Assembly (NCBI GenBank): GCA_029580855.1 | Contig: JAKPQH010000217.1 | Span: 1 to 58,623, forward strand | DNA length: 58,623 bases | DNA from: a bacterium | GTDB lineage: Bacteria; Methylomirabilota; Methylomirabilia; Methylomirabilales; 2-02-FULL-66-22 | Direction of reading: 5' to 3' | Shown here: piece by piece, positions 7,011 to 15,244 of the stretch | Numbering within the stretch: position 1 is the stretch's first letter | Layout of the letters: every line of letters starts with the position of its first letter | Made by a program: the position numbers and the translations under genes | Notes under the pieces: model-generated | What the model saw: only the letters and a program-made list of their open reading frames with translations | Told to the model about the DNA's origin: nothing | Database searches by the model: none

Positions 7011-8726
7011 ATGGATATCTGGCGGGTCAATCTGCGCGAACAAACCTTGCAGCGCGAAGCGGTGCCCGAGAAATGGGATCACCTCGGCGGGCGCGGGCTC
7101 TCGGCCCGCATCCTGCTGGACGAGGTGCCCCCGACCTGTGAGCCGCTCGGCCCCTACAACAGACTGGTCCTGGCACCCGGCTTGCTCGTGGGTCACATGC
7201 TGACGAGCTGCGACCGGATCTCCTTCGGCGGCAAGAGCCCCATGACGCGCGGGATCAAAGAGGCGAACGCCGGGGGCTCGACCGGACTGCACATGACCAA
7301 TATGGGGATGAAAGCGCTGATCCTCGAAGACCAGTGCCGGACGGACGCGAAAGCACGGTCCGGCTGGTGGGTGCTCCACCTCAGCCTGGCCGGCGCCCGC
7401 TTCGAACCCGCGGATGACGTGGCCGGGCTCGGGGTCCACGACACGGCAGCGCGCCTCCTCAAACGGTACGGGGACAAGGTCGCCATGGCGCTGATCGGAC
7501 CGGCCGGTGAGATGCGGCTTGCCGCCGCGGGGATCCAGAGCCTGGACAAGGATCGGGTGCCGTCCCGCATCGCGGCCCGCGGCGGCCTGGGCGCGGTGAT
7601 GGGCGCGAAGCGGCTCAAGGCCGTCGTCTTCGACGATGCGGGCGGGAAGAAGCCTCCCATCGCCCATCGCGAGGCCTTCAAGGCGGCCCAGAAGGTCCTG
7701 ACCGCCAACACGCTGGATCACCCGCAGACCAAGACGTACCAGGAGTACGGGACCCCCGCCATGGTGCAGATGTGCAACGCGCTGGGGGGCCTGCCGACCC
7801 GAAACTTCAGCAGCGGGAAGTTCGAGGGCGCCGAGACGATCAGCGGCGAGCACATGCGGGACCTGCTTCTCCAGCGGGGCGGCGAGAGCGAGCCCACCCA
7901 CGCGTGCATGGCGGGGTGCATCATCCAGTGCTCCAACACGTACGGCGGCGAGGACGGGAAAGCCATCGTCTCGCCGCTGGAATACGAGACGATCGGGCTG
8001 TTGGGATCCAATCTGGGGATCGCCGATCTCGATACCATCGCCCGGCTGAACTGGGAGGTCAGCGACCTCGGCCTGGACACCATCGACATGGGCGCATCCC
8101 TCGGCGTGGCGGCGGAGGCGGGCCTGATGGCGTTCGGGGACGGTGCGCGCGGCTTGCAGCTCCTGGCCGAGATCCGGCAGGGCACGCCGCTGGGGCGGAT
8201 CCTCGGGCACGGTGCAGCGGTGGCCGGACGGGTCCTCGGCGTCCAGCGGGTGCCCGTGGTGAAGGGGCAGGCCATGTCCGCCTACGAGCCGCGCGCCATT
8301 AAAGGGACCGGGACGACCTACGTGACCTCCCCGCAGGGGGCCGATCATACGGCGGGGAACACGGTCCGGGCCAAGGTGGACCACCTCGACGCCAAGGCGA
8401 ATATCGCCACCTCGCGCGGCGCGCAGATCAACATGGCGGGGTTCGATTGCCTGGGCGCGTGCATCTTTGCGGGATTCGGATTCATGGTGAAGCCGGAAGT
8501 GATCCCCGAGCTTCTGCACGCCCGGTACGGCTGGCAGGTGGGTCCCGATATCCTGCAGGTCTTGGGCAAAGAGACGCTCACGCTGGAGCGCGAGTTCAAC
8601 CGGCGGGCGGGGTTTACGGCGGCGGACGACCGGATTCCCGAGTACATGCGGACCGAGCCGCTGCCGCCGCACAATTCGGTCTTCGACGCATCCGAGTCGG
8701 ATCTGGACGGCCTTTTCAATTGGTAG
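7011..8726 (+). CDS. Aldehyde ferredoxin oxidoreductase (AOR) family, tungsten/molybdopterin enzyme
   Basis: This 571-residue protein has the AOR N-terminal domain (starting IWRVNLREQTL; GGRGLSARIL at 26-35; the RGGLGAVMGAKRLKAV pterin-binding segment near 190-205). The 4Fe-4S motif is Cys299, Cys303, Cys307 (CMAGCIIQC), with a fourth Cys in DCLGACIF. Such enzymes bind a bis-pterin tungsten cofactor and interconvert aldehydes and carboxylates, or in some branches act on other substrates, with ferredoxin. The ATG at 7011 follows AAGGAG. It is followed by an overlapping MoaD-like gene, a pairing known for AOR loci. It is a little shorter than the archaeal enzymes. Confidence 0.92.
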   Translation: MDIWRVNLREQTLQREAVPEKWDHLGGRGLSARILLDEVPPTCEPLGPYNRLVLAPGLLVGHMLTSCDRISFGGKSPMTRGIKEANAGGSTGLHMTNMGMKALILEDQCRTDAKARSGWWVLHLSLAGARFEPADDVAGLGVHDTAARLLKRYGDKVAMALIGPAGEMRLAAAGIQSLDKDRVPSRIAARGGLGAVMGAKRLKAVVFDDAGGKKPPIAHREAFKAAQKVLTANTLDHPQTKTYQEYGTPAMVQMCNALGGLPTRNFSSGKFEGAETISGEHMRDLLLQRGGESEPTHACMAGCIIQCSNTYGGEDGKAIVSPLEYETIGLLGSNLGIADLDTIARLNWEVSDLGLDTIDMGASLGVAAEAGLMAFGDGARGLQLLAEIRQGTPLGRILGHGAAVAGRVLGVQRVPVVKGQAMSAYEPRAIKGTGTTYVTSPQGADHTAGNTVRAKVDHLDAKANIATSRGAQINMAGFDCLGACIFAGFGFMVKPEVIPELLHARYGWQVGPDILQVLGKETLTLEREFNRRAGFTAADDRIPEYMRTEPLPPHNSVFDASESDLDGLFNW

Positions 8727-8977
8727 CCGTCACCGTCCGTGTTCATCTGCACACGACGCTGCAGCGACGCACATCGAAGGGTCCATTGCGCCGCCTCGAG
8801 GTCACGCTGCCGTCCGGAAGCACGCTGGGGGACCTCCTCGAGCGCCTCGCGTTGTCGCGGTGCGATGATTCCGTCCTGCTTGTGATCAACGGCCGTCAGG
8901 CAGAGACGGGGTATGTCCTCCAGGACACCGACGAGGTGCATTTGATCCCGGCGCTTTCCGGGGGCGCGCCTGGCTGA
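8720..8977 (+). CDS. MoaD/ThiS-like beta-grasp sulfur carrier protein
   Basis: This 85-residue ubiquitin-fold protein has the MoaD pattern: a first strand VRVHLHTTLQ, LPSGSTLGDLLERL, VLLVINGRQ, and DTDEVHLIPALSGG at the end. It starts at a TTG (8720) inside the stop region of the AOR gene (TTGGTAG), so translation is coupled. It probably supplies sulfur to the AOR pterin cofactor. Canonical carriers end in Gly-Gly; here three residues (APG) follow the GG, so it either needs trimming or acts differently. Confidence 0.8.
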   Translation: MVAVTVRVHLHTTLQRRTSKGPLRRLEVTLPSGSTLGDLLERLALSRCDDSVLLVINGRQAETGYVLQDTDEVHLIPALSGGAPG

Positions 8978-9255
8978 GACGCAGCAGCCGGGCCGGCCGA
9001 TCCGCGCGGCGCAGGTGTCTCGAACGCGGGGCTACTGGCGGGGGCATACGTTGAGCCCTGTGCGACTTCTGCACGGTCGCCGGGACCCGAATCGCGGCGA
9101 ATCCCACCCCCCAACGTCCGTTCAAACCGGTCACTCATCGGAAAAGCCCCAGATTTTCGGCATGTTCCCGGCGAGCAGGTTCCCCCCGGGTGTGGCGGCC
9201 CGTCTGCGCCGGATAATGGCTCGTGTCATGCACTGGATACGGGCGAGCGAAATAT

Positions 9256-9284
9256 TTGACAACCAAACGTCTGTATGGTATACA
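9256..9284 (+). promoter_or_regulatory. Near-consensus sigma-70 promoter
   Basis: TTGACA (9256-9261), exactly 17 bp, then TATACA (9279-9284). It is one of the strongest promoters visible here. The expected transcript would begin near 9291 and cover the small gene at 9348. Confidence 0.8.
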
Positions 9285-9286
9285 GA
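9270..9286. promoter_or_regulatory. Operator-like inverted repeat over the -10 box
   Basis: TCTGTA (9270-9275) and TACAGA (9281-9286) form a perfect 6-bp inverted repeat around TGGTA. The core contains GTATAC as in operators of FadR-type GntR regulators. It overlaps the -10 element, so a bound protein would block transcription. No GntR gene is present in the window. Confidence 0.45.
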
Positions 9287-9291
9287 TCAGC

Positions 9292-9342
9292 ATGAGCGAA
9301 GCCGATATTACAGGCAAGGCGCAGGTGCAAAGAAAGGGGTGA
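9292..9342 (+). CDS. Possible 16-residue leader peptide
   Basis: An ATG one base after the predicted transcription start opens a 16-codon frame (MSEADITGKAQVQRKG) ending in TGA just before the ribosome binding site of the next gene. There is no ribosome binding site of its own, so it would have to be leaderless. It could equally be chance. Confidence 0.2.
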   Translation: MSEADITGKAQVQRKG

Positions 9343-9347
9343 GACGC

Positions 9348-9638
9348 ATGCAAGCCGTTTTGAAAACACCCATCCCTCGGGGACGCAAGAAAAGCCGAAG
9401 CGACGAGCAGATCGCGGATCTGGAAGCCCTCATCACGGCCATGGGAAAACGGCTCCAAGCCGAGTACGTCGAAGGGGCCATTCCGTACCTGCGCAGGTAT
9501 GAGCCGCAACTATGGGCGACACTCGAATCGCTGGACCGCGAGGAATCGCTCGAGGCGCTTCTTCGTTATGAGCAGGTCTTTTTCGAGGGCCTCCAGCGGT
9601 ACATCGCCTTCCTGAGCGACGAGCGGAAAGCGGCGTGA
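9348..9638 (+). CDS. Hypothetical protein, 96 residues, helical
   Basis: The ATG at 9348 follows AAAGGGGTGAG. The product has a basic N-terminus (TPIPRGRKKSRSDEQ) and then long amphipathic helices rich in Glu, Leu and Arg (ADLEALITAMGKRLQ, YLRRYEPQLWATLESL, LLRYEQVFFEGLQRY). There is no signal peptide or membrane segment. I do not recognise the family. The strong promoter with an operator-like repeat indicates a regulated, well-expressed cytoplasmic protein. The real gene is shorter than the frame open from 9015. Confidence 0.65.
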   Translation: MQAVLKTPIPRGRKKSRSDEQIADLEALITAMGKRLQAEYVEGAIPYLRRYEPQLWATLESLDREESLEALLRYEQVFFEGLQRYIAFLSDERKAA

Positions 9639-10056
9639 GTGGTTTGCGCCGTGTCGGATTTCACCGTCGAGCGGAGACCGCGCGCTGATTTGGATCGGCC
9701 ACCGGTACGTAGCCAGGGGCCGGACGGTGTGAGTGCGTCGTTTCCAACTCTCCGAATCACCCTTCTTGGCGATATCCACCCCTGATTTGGCTCCCGGACG
9801 TTGCCTTCCCGTCGCGCAGAGGACGAGGCATCCCTTTGGTGGGGCAGGGTTGGTGGTCCCGATCGCACCCTGACCGGGTGGCCGGGACCCAGAAAACCTC
9901 TCGACAGGATTGCCCCTGCGAGTGTAATCTCTGTACGCAAGCGCAGCCGACCGCATCGGGCTCTCGCGATCTTGCAACGATCCCAAGCGCCGGTTTCCGT
10001 CCCGCCGGGTTTTCCTCGAAGCGAGGCGGCCTGTCTCCTGTGATCACGCGGTGACC
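9639..10056. other. Intergenic stretch of 418 bases, no gene recognised
   Basis: No convincing reading frame, tRNA or riboswitch pattern is seen. Several GC-rich inverted segments (around 9835-9895) could form structure in the 5' leader of the helicase mRNA, but none is a clear terminator. Confidence 0.4.
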
Positions 10057-11394
10057 ATGGATTTTGTGTCTCTCGATCTGCCCGAGTCCGTCAAGCGGGG
10101 AATTCAGGCCGCCGGATTCACCACGTGTACTCCCATCCAGGAAGAGACGCTGCCCATCGCTCTTCGCGGCCGGGACGTGGCGGGGCAGGCGCAGACCGGG
10201 ACCGGGAAGACCGCGGCGTTCCTGATTGCCATCTTCACCCGACTGCTGCGGCAGCCGGACACCCGCCGCAAGGGTGTCGCCGCCCCGCGCGCGCTGATCA
10301 TCGCGCCGACGCGGGAACTGGCCGTGCAGATCCACAGCGACGCCTGCGTCCTGGGTCGCGAGACGGGACTCGACATGCAAGTCGTGTACGGCGGGGTCGA
10401 CTACCAGAAACAGCGGGAGACGCTGCGGGCGGGCGTGGATATCCTCATCGGGACGCCGGGTCGCCTGATCGATTATTTGAAGCAAGGGATCTACGAGCTG
10501 GACGCCGTAGAGGTGCTGGTCATCGACGAGGCCGACCGGATGTTCGACATGGGGTTCATCAAGGACATCCGTTACTTCGTCCGCCATCTTCCGTCCCCGG
10601 AGAAGCGGCAGTCCTCGCTCTTCTCCGCCACATTGAGCCAGCAGGTGCTGGAGCTGGCATACGAGTGCATGAACAATCCGACGATGGTGGCGGTGGCACC
10701 GGAGCGCGTGACGGCCGAGGGTGTCGAGGAAGTCCTTTACCATGTGGCCAAGGAGGAGAAGTTTTGGCTGCTTCTCGGCCTTTTGAGGCGGGAGCAGGGG
10801 AAGCGGATCCTGATCTTCGCCAACATGAAGCACGCGGCGGAGCGGCTGGCGGAGCGGCTGGTCCGTCAGGGCTATCATGCCAGGGCCATCACCGGCGACG
10901 TGGATCAGCGCAAGCGCCTGAAGATCATGCGGGCGTTCAAGGAGGGCGGACTCCACATCCTGGTGGCGACGGACGTGGCTTCGCGCGGCTTGCATATCGA
11001 GGCGGTCACGCATGTCGTCAACTACGACCTGCCGCAGGACCCCGAGGATTACGTGCACCGCATCGGCCGGACCGCGCGCGCAGGGGCCTCGGGCAAGGCG
11101 ATCAGTCTGGCCGACGAGGAGTATGTGCTGGCGCTCCCGGCCATCGAGGAGCTGATCGGGCACAAGATCCCCGTGGAATGGGCAGACGACGACCTGTTCG
11201 TGACGCCGACCCCGCGTACGCCCGAAGTGGCGGCCGCGACGCCCGCCCGCCGACGTTCGTCGCACGGCAAGTCGGCGCGCCCCGGCGCCCCGGCTCCGCC
11301 GGAGGGACAGACCGGCGACGCAAAGACAAAGCGCCGCCGCAGGCGGCGACGGGCAGCCGTCGCGGCGCCGGTTCAGCCGGTGGGAAGTTCGTGA
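10057..11394 (+). CDS. DEAD-box ATP-dependent RNA helicase, RhlB/RhlE type
   Basis: All helicase motifs are present: Q motif (TPIQEET), motif I (AQTGTGKTAAF), Ia (PTRELAVQ), GG, TPGRL, the DEAD box (VIDEADRMFDMGF), SAT, and the C-terminal RG-D and HRIGRTAR motifs. The 445 residues end in a basic, low-complexity tail (RRRSSHGKS, then a run of eight basic residues after KTK) that likely contacts RNA. It unwinds RNA in ribosome assembly or decay. Start: ATG 10057, with a GTG two codons upstream (10051) as an alternative; neither has a strong ribosome binding site. Confidence 0.93.
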   Translation: MDFVSLDLPESVKRGIQAAGFTTCTPIQEETLPIALRGRDVAGQAQTGTGKTAAFLIAIFTRLLRQPDTRRKGVAAPRALIIAPTRELAVQIHSDACVLGRETGLDMQVVYGGVDYQKQRETLRAGVDILIGTPGRLIDYLKQGIYELDAVEVLVIDEADRMFDMGFIKDIRYFVRHLPSPEKRQSSLFSATLSQQVLELAYECMNNPTMVAVAPERVTAEGVEEVLYHVAKEEKFWLLLGLLRREQGKRILIFANMKHAAERLAERLVRQGYHARAITGDVDQRKRLKIMRAFKEGGLHILVATDVASRGLHIEAVTHVVNYDLPQDPEDYVHRIGRTARAGASGKAISLADEEYVLALPAIEELIGHKIPVEWADDDLFVTPTPRTPEVAAATPARRRSSHGKSARPGAPAPPEGQTGDAKTKRRRRRRRAAVAAPVQPVGSS

Positions 11395-11428
11395 CCGGCG
11401 TGGCCGGACATCCGAGAGGAGACAGCGG

Positions 11429-11746
11429 ATGTCGACAAAAGAGGAGCACTTTGGGAACGGCCTGGGATTATACGGGAAGAACGACTACGAAGGCGCCCTG
11501 ACCGAGCTGGAAAAGGCGGTGGCGCTGGACCCCGACTTCGCCGACGCGCATCTGGCGATGGGCCATTCCTTTCACAAGCTGAAGCGGTTGTCTGAGGCAG
11601 TGGGAGCGATCAAAAAGGCCATCGCGGTCAATCCAAACGAACCGCTGTACCACACGAGCCTCTCCACGGTGTACCGCGACCTGGGCATGGTCCCGGAGGC
11701 CGAGGAGGAGTTGGCGGTCTCGTTTCGGCTGCAGCGCGGGCGTTGA
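11429..11746 (+). CDS. Tetratricopeptide (TPR) repeat protein
   Basis: This 105-residue protein consists of three TPR-like helical pairs: GLGLYGKNDYEGALTELEKA, ALDPDFADAHLAMGHSFHKL, and AIAVNPNEPLYHTSLSTVY followed by EAEEELAVS. TPR modules mediate protein-protein contacts. There is no signal peptide, so it is probably cytoplasmic. The ATG follows GAGAGGAGAC and lies 34 bases after the helicase, so the two may be co-transcribed. Confidence 0.82.
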   Translation: MSTKEEHFGNGLGLYGKNDYEGALTELEKAVALDPDFADAHLAMGHSFHKLKRLSEAVGAIKKAIAVNPNEPLYHTSLSTVYRDLGMVPEAEEELAVSFRLQRGR

Positions 11747-11907
11747 GGAAATTGACGATTGACAACAGTAGAGTGATGATTGCGCATCACAGATCGTGGG
11801 TTGAGCGCCGGGGGTTTGCGATTCGCCACGCGGACTCGAGTGTCCGGGCCGGGTCCGTAATCTGCAATCGGCGACCGTCAATTGCCAATCGATTCCGGGG
11901 GTTCAAC

Positions 11908-12282
11908 GTGAGCCAGGCACCGTCCACCGACCCCGTCGATATCTCCGTGAGTCCGTCCCGACGCGAGATGCGCGTCCTCTGGAAGGATGGCCACGAGAGT
12001 GTGTATCCGTTCGACCTGCTCCGCAGGGAGTGCCCCTGCGCCCTGTGCGATGACCAGCGGGGCAAAGCCTCCGCATCCACCGGACCGAGCCTGACGGTGC
12101 TGAGCGGGCCGGTGCTGAAAACGGGTCAAGTGCAGGTCGAGAATGTGTCACCGGTCGGGCGTTACGCTATCAATTTTGTGTGGAGCGACCGACACGACAG
12201 CGGGATCTATTCGTTCGATTACCTGCGATCCCTGTGCCCTTGCCCGTCGTGTCGGCAGGACCGGGCGGCCGGGCCGCGGTGA
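11908..12282 (+). CDS. DUF971 domain protein
   Basis: This 124-residue protein matches DUF971 (gamma-butyrobetaine hydroxylase N-terminal-like fold): REMRVLWKDGHESVYPFDLLR, CPCALC, GRYAINFVWSDRHDSGIYSFDYLR and CPCPSC at the end. Cys clusters at both ends may bind a metal. Stand-alone members often sit beside Mrp/ApbC-type iron-sulfur genes, but none is next to it here. The GTG at 11908 is chosen because homology begins soon after. The 161 bases upstream contain short ATTGAC repeats. Confidence 0.8.
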   Translation: MSQAPSTDPVDISVSPSRREMRVLWKDGHESVYPFDLLRRECPCALCDDQRGKASASTGPSLTVLSGPVLKTGQVQVENVSPVGRYAINFVWSDRHDSGIYSFDYLRSLCPCPSCRQDRAAGPR

Positions 12283-12542
12283 GTGCCATGCTCGGCGATG
12301 TCCGCCGCGAGGAACGGCACCGCTGCGGGCCGGGGGTCGGGGGGTGGCTATCAGAATTCGCGCGGTTCCCGCCGTCGCGGGGCCGCGCCGGCCACCCATC
12401 GTCGGCGCCTTCCCTGCATTCCGAACTCGGCGGTGCGGTCCTGCCGACCTCATGTGCAGGCAGCGGCGCGTGACGTGCGGGCGCCATGCGGGAGGCGGGT
12501 GGGGTCCGCGCTGACCGGCGAGCCGCAGAGGTGAGGAATTTC

Positions 12543-12932
12543 ATGAGTCAGCCGGGACGGGGGAGGCCTGACACGCCCAAGCCGCGGGGCGGGAGCGCGG
12601 CGCGGCCAAAGACAGAAGGGGGTCGTCCGCGCCGACACAGGGGGCGGCGGACGGATCGGCCGCGCCAGCGGCACGAGCCGCTGAGCCCGCGCTGGAGCGG
12701 GGAGTCGGGGACAAAGGTCTGCCGGAAATGCGGCGGCCGCATGTACCCGGCAGATTGGATCTGGCAGAAGTACGGCCTGTGTCTCGGCTGGCGCTGTGCC
12801 GACTGCAAGGAGAAGGTGCTGGCCCGGTCGTTGCCCTTCAAAGGACTGCGGAAGCGCACCCTCGATCCTGACGAGGTGCGGGCCGGCGACGCCCCTGATG
12901 CGGATTCCGGCCGTCCAGCGGGCGAGAACTGA
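12543..12932 (+). CDS. Zinc-ribbon protein with basic N-terminal arm
   Basis: The 129 residues begin at ATG 12543 after GAGGTGAGG. The first 65 residues are disordered and strongly basic (RPRRHRGRRTDRPRQR), suggesting nucleic acid binding. A zinc ribbon follows: CRKCGGRMYPADWIWQ, then LGWRCADCKEK. The C-terminus is acidic. The function is unknown; I do not recognise a named family. It is one of several small CxxC proteins in this region. Confidence 0.65.
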   Translation: MSQPGRGRPDTPKPRGGSAARPKTEGGRPRRHRGRRTDRPRQRHEPLSPRWSGESGTKVCRKCGGRMYPADWIWQKYGLCLGWRCADCKEKVLARSLPFKGLRKRTLDPDEVRAGDAPDADSGRPAGEN

Positions 12933-13006
12933 CACACGCCCGCCCCCGGGACCCTGGAAATCTTCGGCAGCCTGGCGGACTCGAATCTCGGAGCGCATGC
13001 CGCTTC

Positions 13007-14023
13007 ATGAAAGCGATTCTGGCTTTGCCGTCCGGCGGCTTCGGTGTGACCGATACTCCGCCACCCGCTTTGGGGCCCGGCGACATCCTGCTGGAGATGC
13101 GGGCGTCCGGTCTGTGCGGGACGGACCTGGCCAAGCTCTCGCAACCACGGGGACCCGCCACGGTGCGGCTTGGACACGAGTTTGCGGGTGTCGTGCGGGC
13201 GGTGGGGCCCGGGGTGACCCGTTTTGTCCCCGGCGACCGCGTTACGGCCGCGCATCACGTGCCGTGTGGTTCCTGCTGGGCGTGTCGCCACGGCAGCGAG
13301 TCCATGTGCCCGCAGTTCAAGGCCACCAACGTCGACCCCTGCGGCTTCGCCGAGCTGATTCGAATTCCACGGCTGCACGTGGAACACGTGGCGTTCCGCC
13401 TTCCGGCGGCGATGACCTGCGAGGAGGCATCCTTCACCGAGCCTCTGGCGTGCGCCGTGCGCGGCGTGGAGCGATCCCGGGTGCTACCCGGCGACCGTAT
13501 CGCCGTGGTGGGGGCCGGCGGGATGGGCCTGCTGATCGCACAGGTGCTGCTGGCCCGGGGCACGGACCCCATCGTGTTGGACATCGCGGAGACGCGGCTG
13601 GCGCTGGCCCGCGAGCTGGGGGTTCCGACGGTCGCCAATCCCGCCGCCGGGATCCGGAAGACCCTGGAGGATCTCACGGACGGTGCGGGCGTGGACGGCG
13701 TTGTGCTCACCGTGGTGAACGCGGGTCTTCTGCAGGAGGCGCAGCGCGCGATTCGGGCGGGCGGCCGGATCAACGTGTTTGCGGATGTCGCGGACGAGCC
13801 GCGGCTGGCCCTGGATTTCTCGGATCTCTATCATCGCGAGTTGACTGTCGTGTCCACGTATTCCTCGACGCCGGCGACTCTCGCCCAGGCGTTCGAGCTG
13901 TTGGCCGAACGGCGCGTGCGTGTGGCGCCGCTGATCAGCCACCGTCTGCCGCTTGACGCCTTCGACGAGGGTGTGCGTCTTCAGCGCGAAGGCCTGGCCA
14001 CCAAGGTGGTCTATCACCCATGA
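13007..14023 (+). CDS. Zinc-dependent alcohol dehydrogenase (MDR family)
   Basis: This 338-residue medium-chain dehydrogenase has the catalytic zinc site Cys37 (GLCGTD), GHE (56-58) and Glu145 (TEP), structural zinc cysteines 87, 90, 93 and 101, and the nucleotide motif GAGGMG (169-174). It resembles threonine/sorbitol-type dehydrogenases acting on secondary alcohols or polyols with NAD. It overlaps the next dehydrogenase gene by four bases (ATGA), so the two probably form a coupled pair. Confidence 0.9.
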   Translation: MKAILALPSGGFGVTDTPPPALGPGDILLEMRASGLCGTDLAKLSQPRGPATVRLGHEFAGVVRAVGPGVTRFVPGDRVTAAHHVPCGSCWACRHGSESMCPQFKATNVDPCGFAELIRIPRLHVEHVAFRLPAAMTCEEASFTEPLACAVRGVERSRVLPGDRIAVVGAGGMGLLIAQVLLARGTDPIVLDIAETRLALARELGVPTVANPAAGIRKTLEDLTDGAGVDGVVLTVVNAGLLQEAQRAIRAGGRINVFADVADEPRLALDFSDLYHRELTVVSTYSSTPATLAQAFELLAERRVRVAPLISHRLPLDAFDEGVRLQREGLATKVVYHP

Positions 14024-15135
14024 CTTCGCCATCGGTTTCCCCAACCGCCGGGGCGCCGGAGTTGCCCGCGTCCCGTCGCATGCGTGCCGCCCTGCTGTAT
14101 GGCGCCGAGGACATCCGGATGGAAGATGTCCCCATCCCCCGCCCCGGGCCGGGCGAGGTCCTGGCGCGTGTGGACGTGGCGTCGGTGGATTTCACCGACC
14201 GGAAGGTGTATCTTCGCGGGCGGCATCCGATGATCACGATCCCGGGGCTCTTCGGCCACGAGTGGGCCGGGACGATCGTGGAGGTGGGTGCGGGCGCCGA
14301 AGGGCGCTGGCGCCCCGGGCAGCGGGTGGCCGCCGCCAACTCGGCCCCGTGCCTTCCCGAGGACGGGGCGCTCTGCCGGCAATGCCGCCGCGGCCGGCCG
14401 AGCATGTGCGAGACGATCCAGTACGTCAACGGCGCGTTCGCACCCTACATCCTGGTTCCGAGGCGGCTGGCGAGCGTGAACCTGCACCCCGTGCCCGACG
14501 GGACCCCGCTCGACCGGGTGGTCTTCACCGAGCCGTACGCCTGCGCCCTCCACGCGGTGCGCCGGATGCCGGTGCTTCCCGGCGACGCTGTCGTGGTCTT
14601 CGGGGCCGGCCCGATGGGGTTGTTCCTGCTGAACGCCCTGCGCCGCCGCCACGGGTCCGACATGGTGGTGATCGCGCTGGACCGGCTCGACAGCCGGCTG
14701 CGGGTGGCGAAGGCCATGGGCGCAACCCATGCGCTGAACACGACCGCCATCTCCTCCCGCGACGCCGTGCAAGCCGCCGTGGGCCGGCCGGACGCCGACG
14801 TCGTGATCGAGGTGATCGGCGCCGTGGAGACGCATCGCGAAGCGTTGAGTCTGGTGGGCCGAGGCGGCACGCTCGTGTCGTTCGGCGGCGTGGCCCCGGG
14901 GCAGACCTTGCCCGTGGATATCGGCCATCTCCATTATCACGAGATCGCCATCCAGCCGATCTATCACCACACCCCCGTGGACGTCGCCGAGGCCGTGCGG
15001 CAACTCGTCGCCGGCGAAGTCCCCGTCGAGCGCCTCATCACGGCGCGTCTGGCCATGTCGGAACTCAAGACCGCGCTCCAGATGGTGGCCGACCGGACGA
15101 CGCTGCGGACGGTCCTGCTCCCCGATCCGGTCTGA
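14020..15135 (+). CDS. Zinc-type alcohol dehydrogenase homologue lacking the first catalytic Cys
   Basis: This 371-residue MDR-family protein has GHEWAG (79-84), four cysteines for a structural zinc (111, 119, 122, 130, with an insertion compared with the usual spacing), TEPYACALHAV and the Rossmann motif GAGPMG. The position that normally holds the catalytic zinc Cys reads ASVDFTDRK (54-62), so that ligand is missing. It may use another ligand set or have a non-zinc mechanism. The start at 14020 overlaps the previous stop. Confidence 0.87.
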   Translation: MTSPSVSPTAGAPELPASRRMRAALLYGAEDIRMEDVPIPRPGPGEVLARVDVASVDFTDRKVYLRGRHPMITIPGLFGHEWAGTIVEVGAGAEGRWRPGQRVAAANSAPCLPEDGALCRQCRRGRPSMCETIQYVNGAFAPYILVPRRLASVNLHPVPDGTPLDRVVFTEPYACALHAVRRMPVLPGDAVVVFGAGPMGLFLLNALRRRHGSDMVVIALDRLDSRLRVAKAMGATHALNTTAISSRDAVQAAVGRPDADVVIEVIGAVETHREALSLVGRGGTLVSFGGVAPGQTLPVDIGHLHYHEIAIQPIYHHTPVDVAEAVRQLVAGEVPVERLITARLAMSELKTALQMVADRTTLRTVLLPDPV

Positions 15136-15208
15136 CGGAGGCCGGACCTTCCGAGCTCCCGCCCCACCCGATACGCGTTGTAGACGTGCTGATCCCTCGA
15201 GCCCCACC

Positions 15209-15237
15209 TTGACACGCGCAGCCGCCGTTGGTACGGT
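15209..15237 (+). promoter_or_regulatory. Promoter of the two-component operon
   Basis: TTGACA (15209-15214), 17 bp, TACGGT (15232-15237). The predicted start point is almost at the ATG of 15245, so the mRNA may be leaderless. The TTG at 15209 is part of the -35 box rather than a start codon. Confidence 0.6.
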
Positions 15238-15244
15238 GGTTGCC

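Noticed and set aside
6720..8672. 650-codon minus-strand open frame
   Set aside because: Shadow of the AOR-family gene and the end of the kinase gene; composition is non-protein-like.
15209..15211. TTG as a start codon for the histidine kinase
   Set aside because: It is the first part of a TTGACA -35 box with a matching -10 at 15232; the ATG at 15245 is better.
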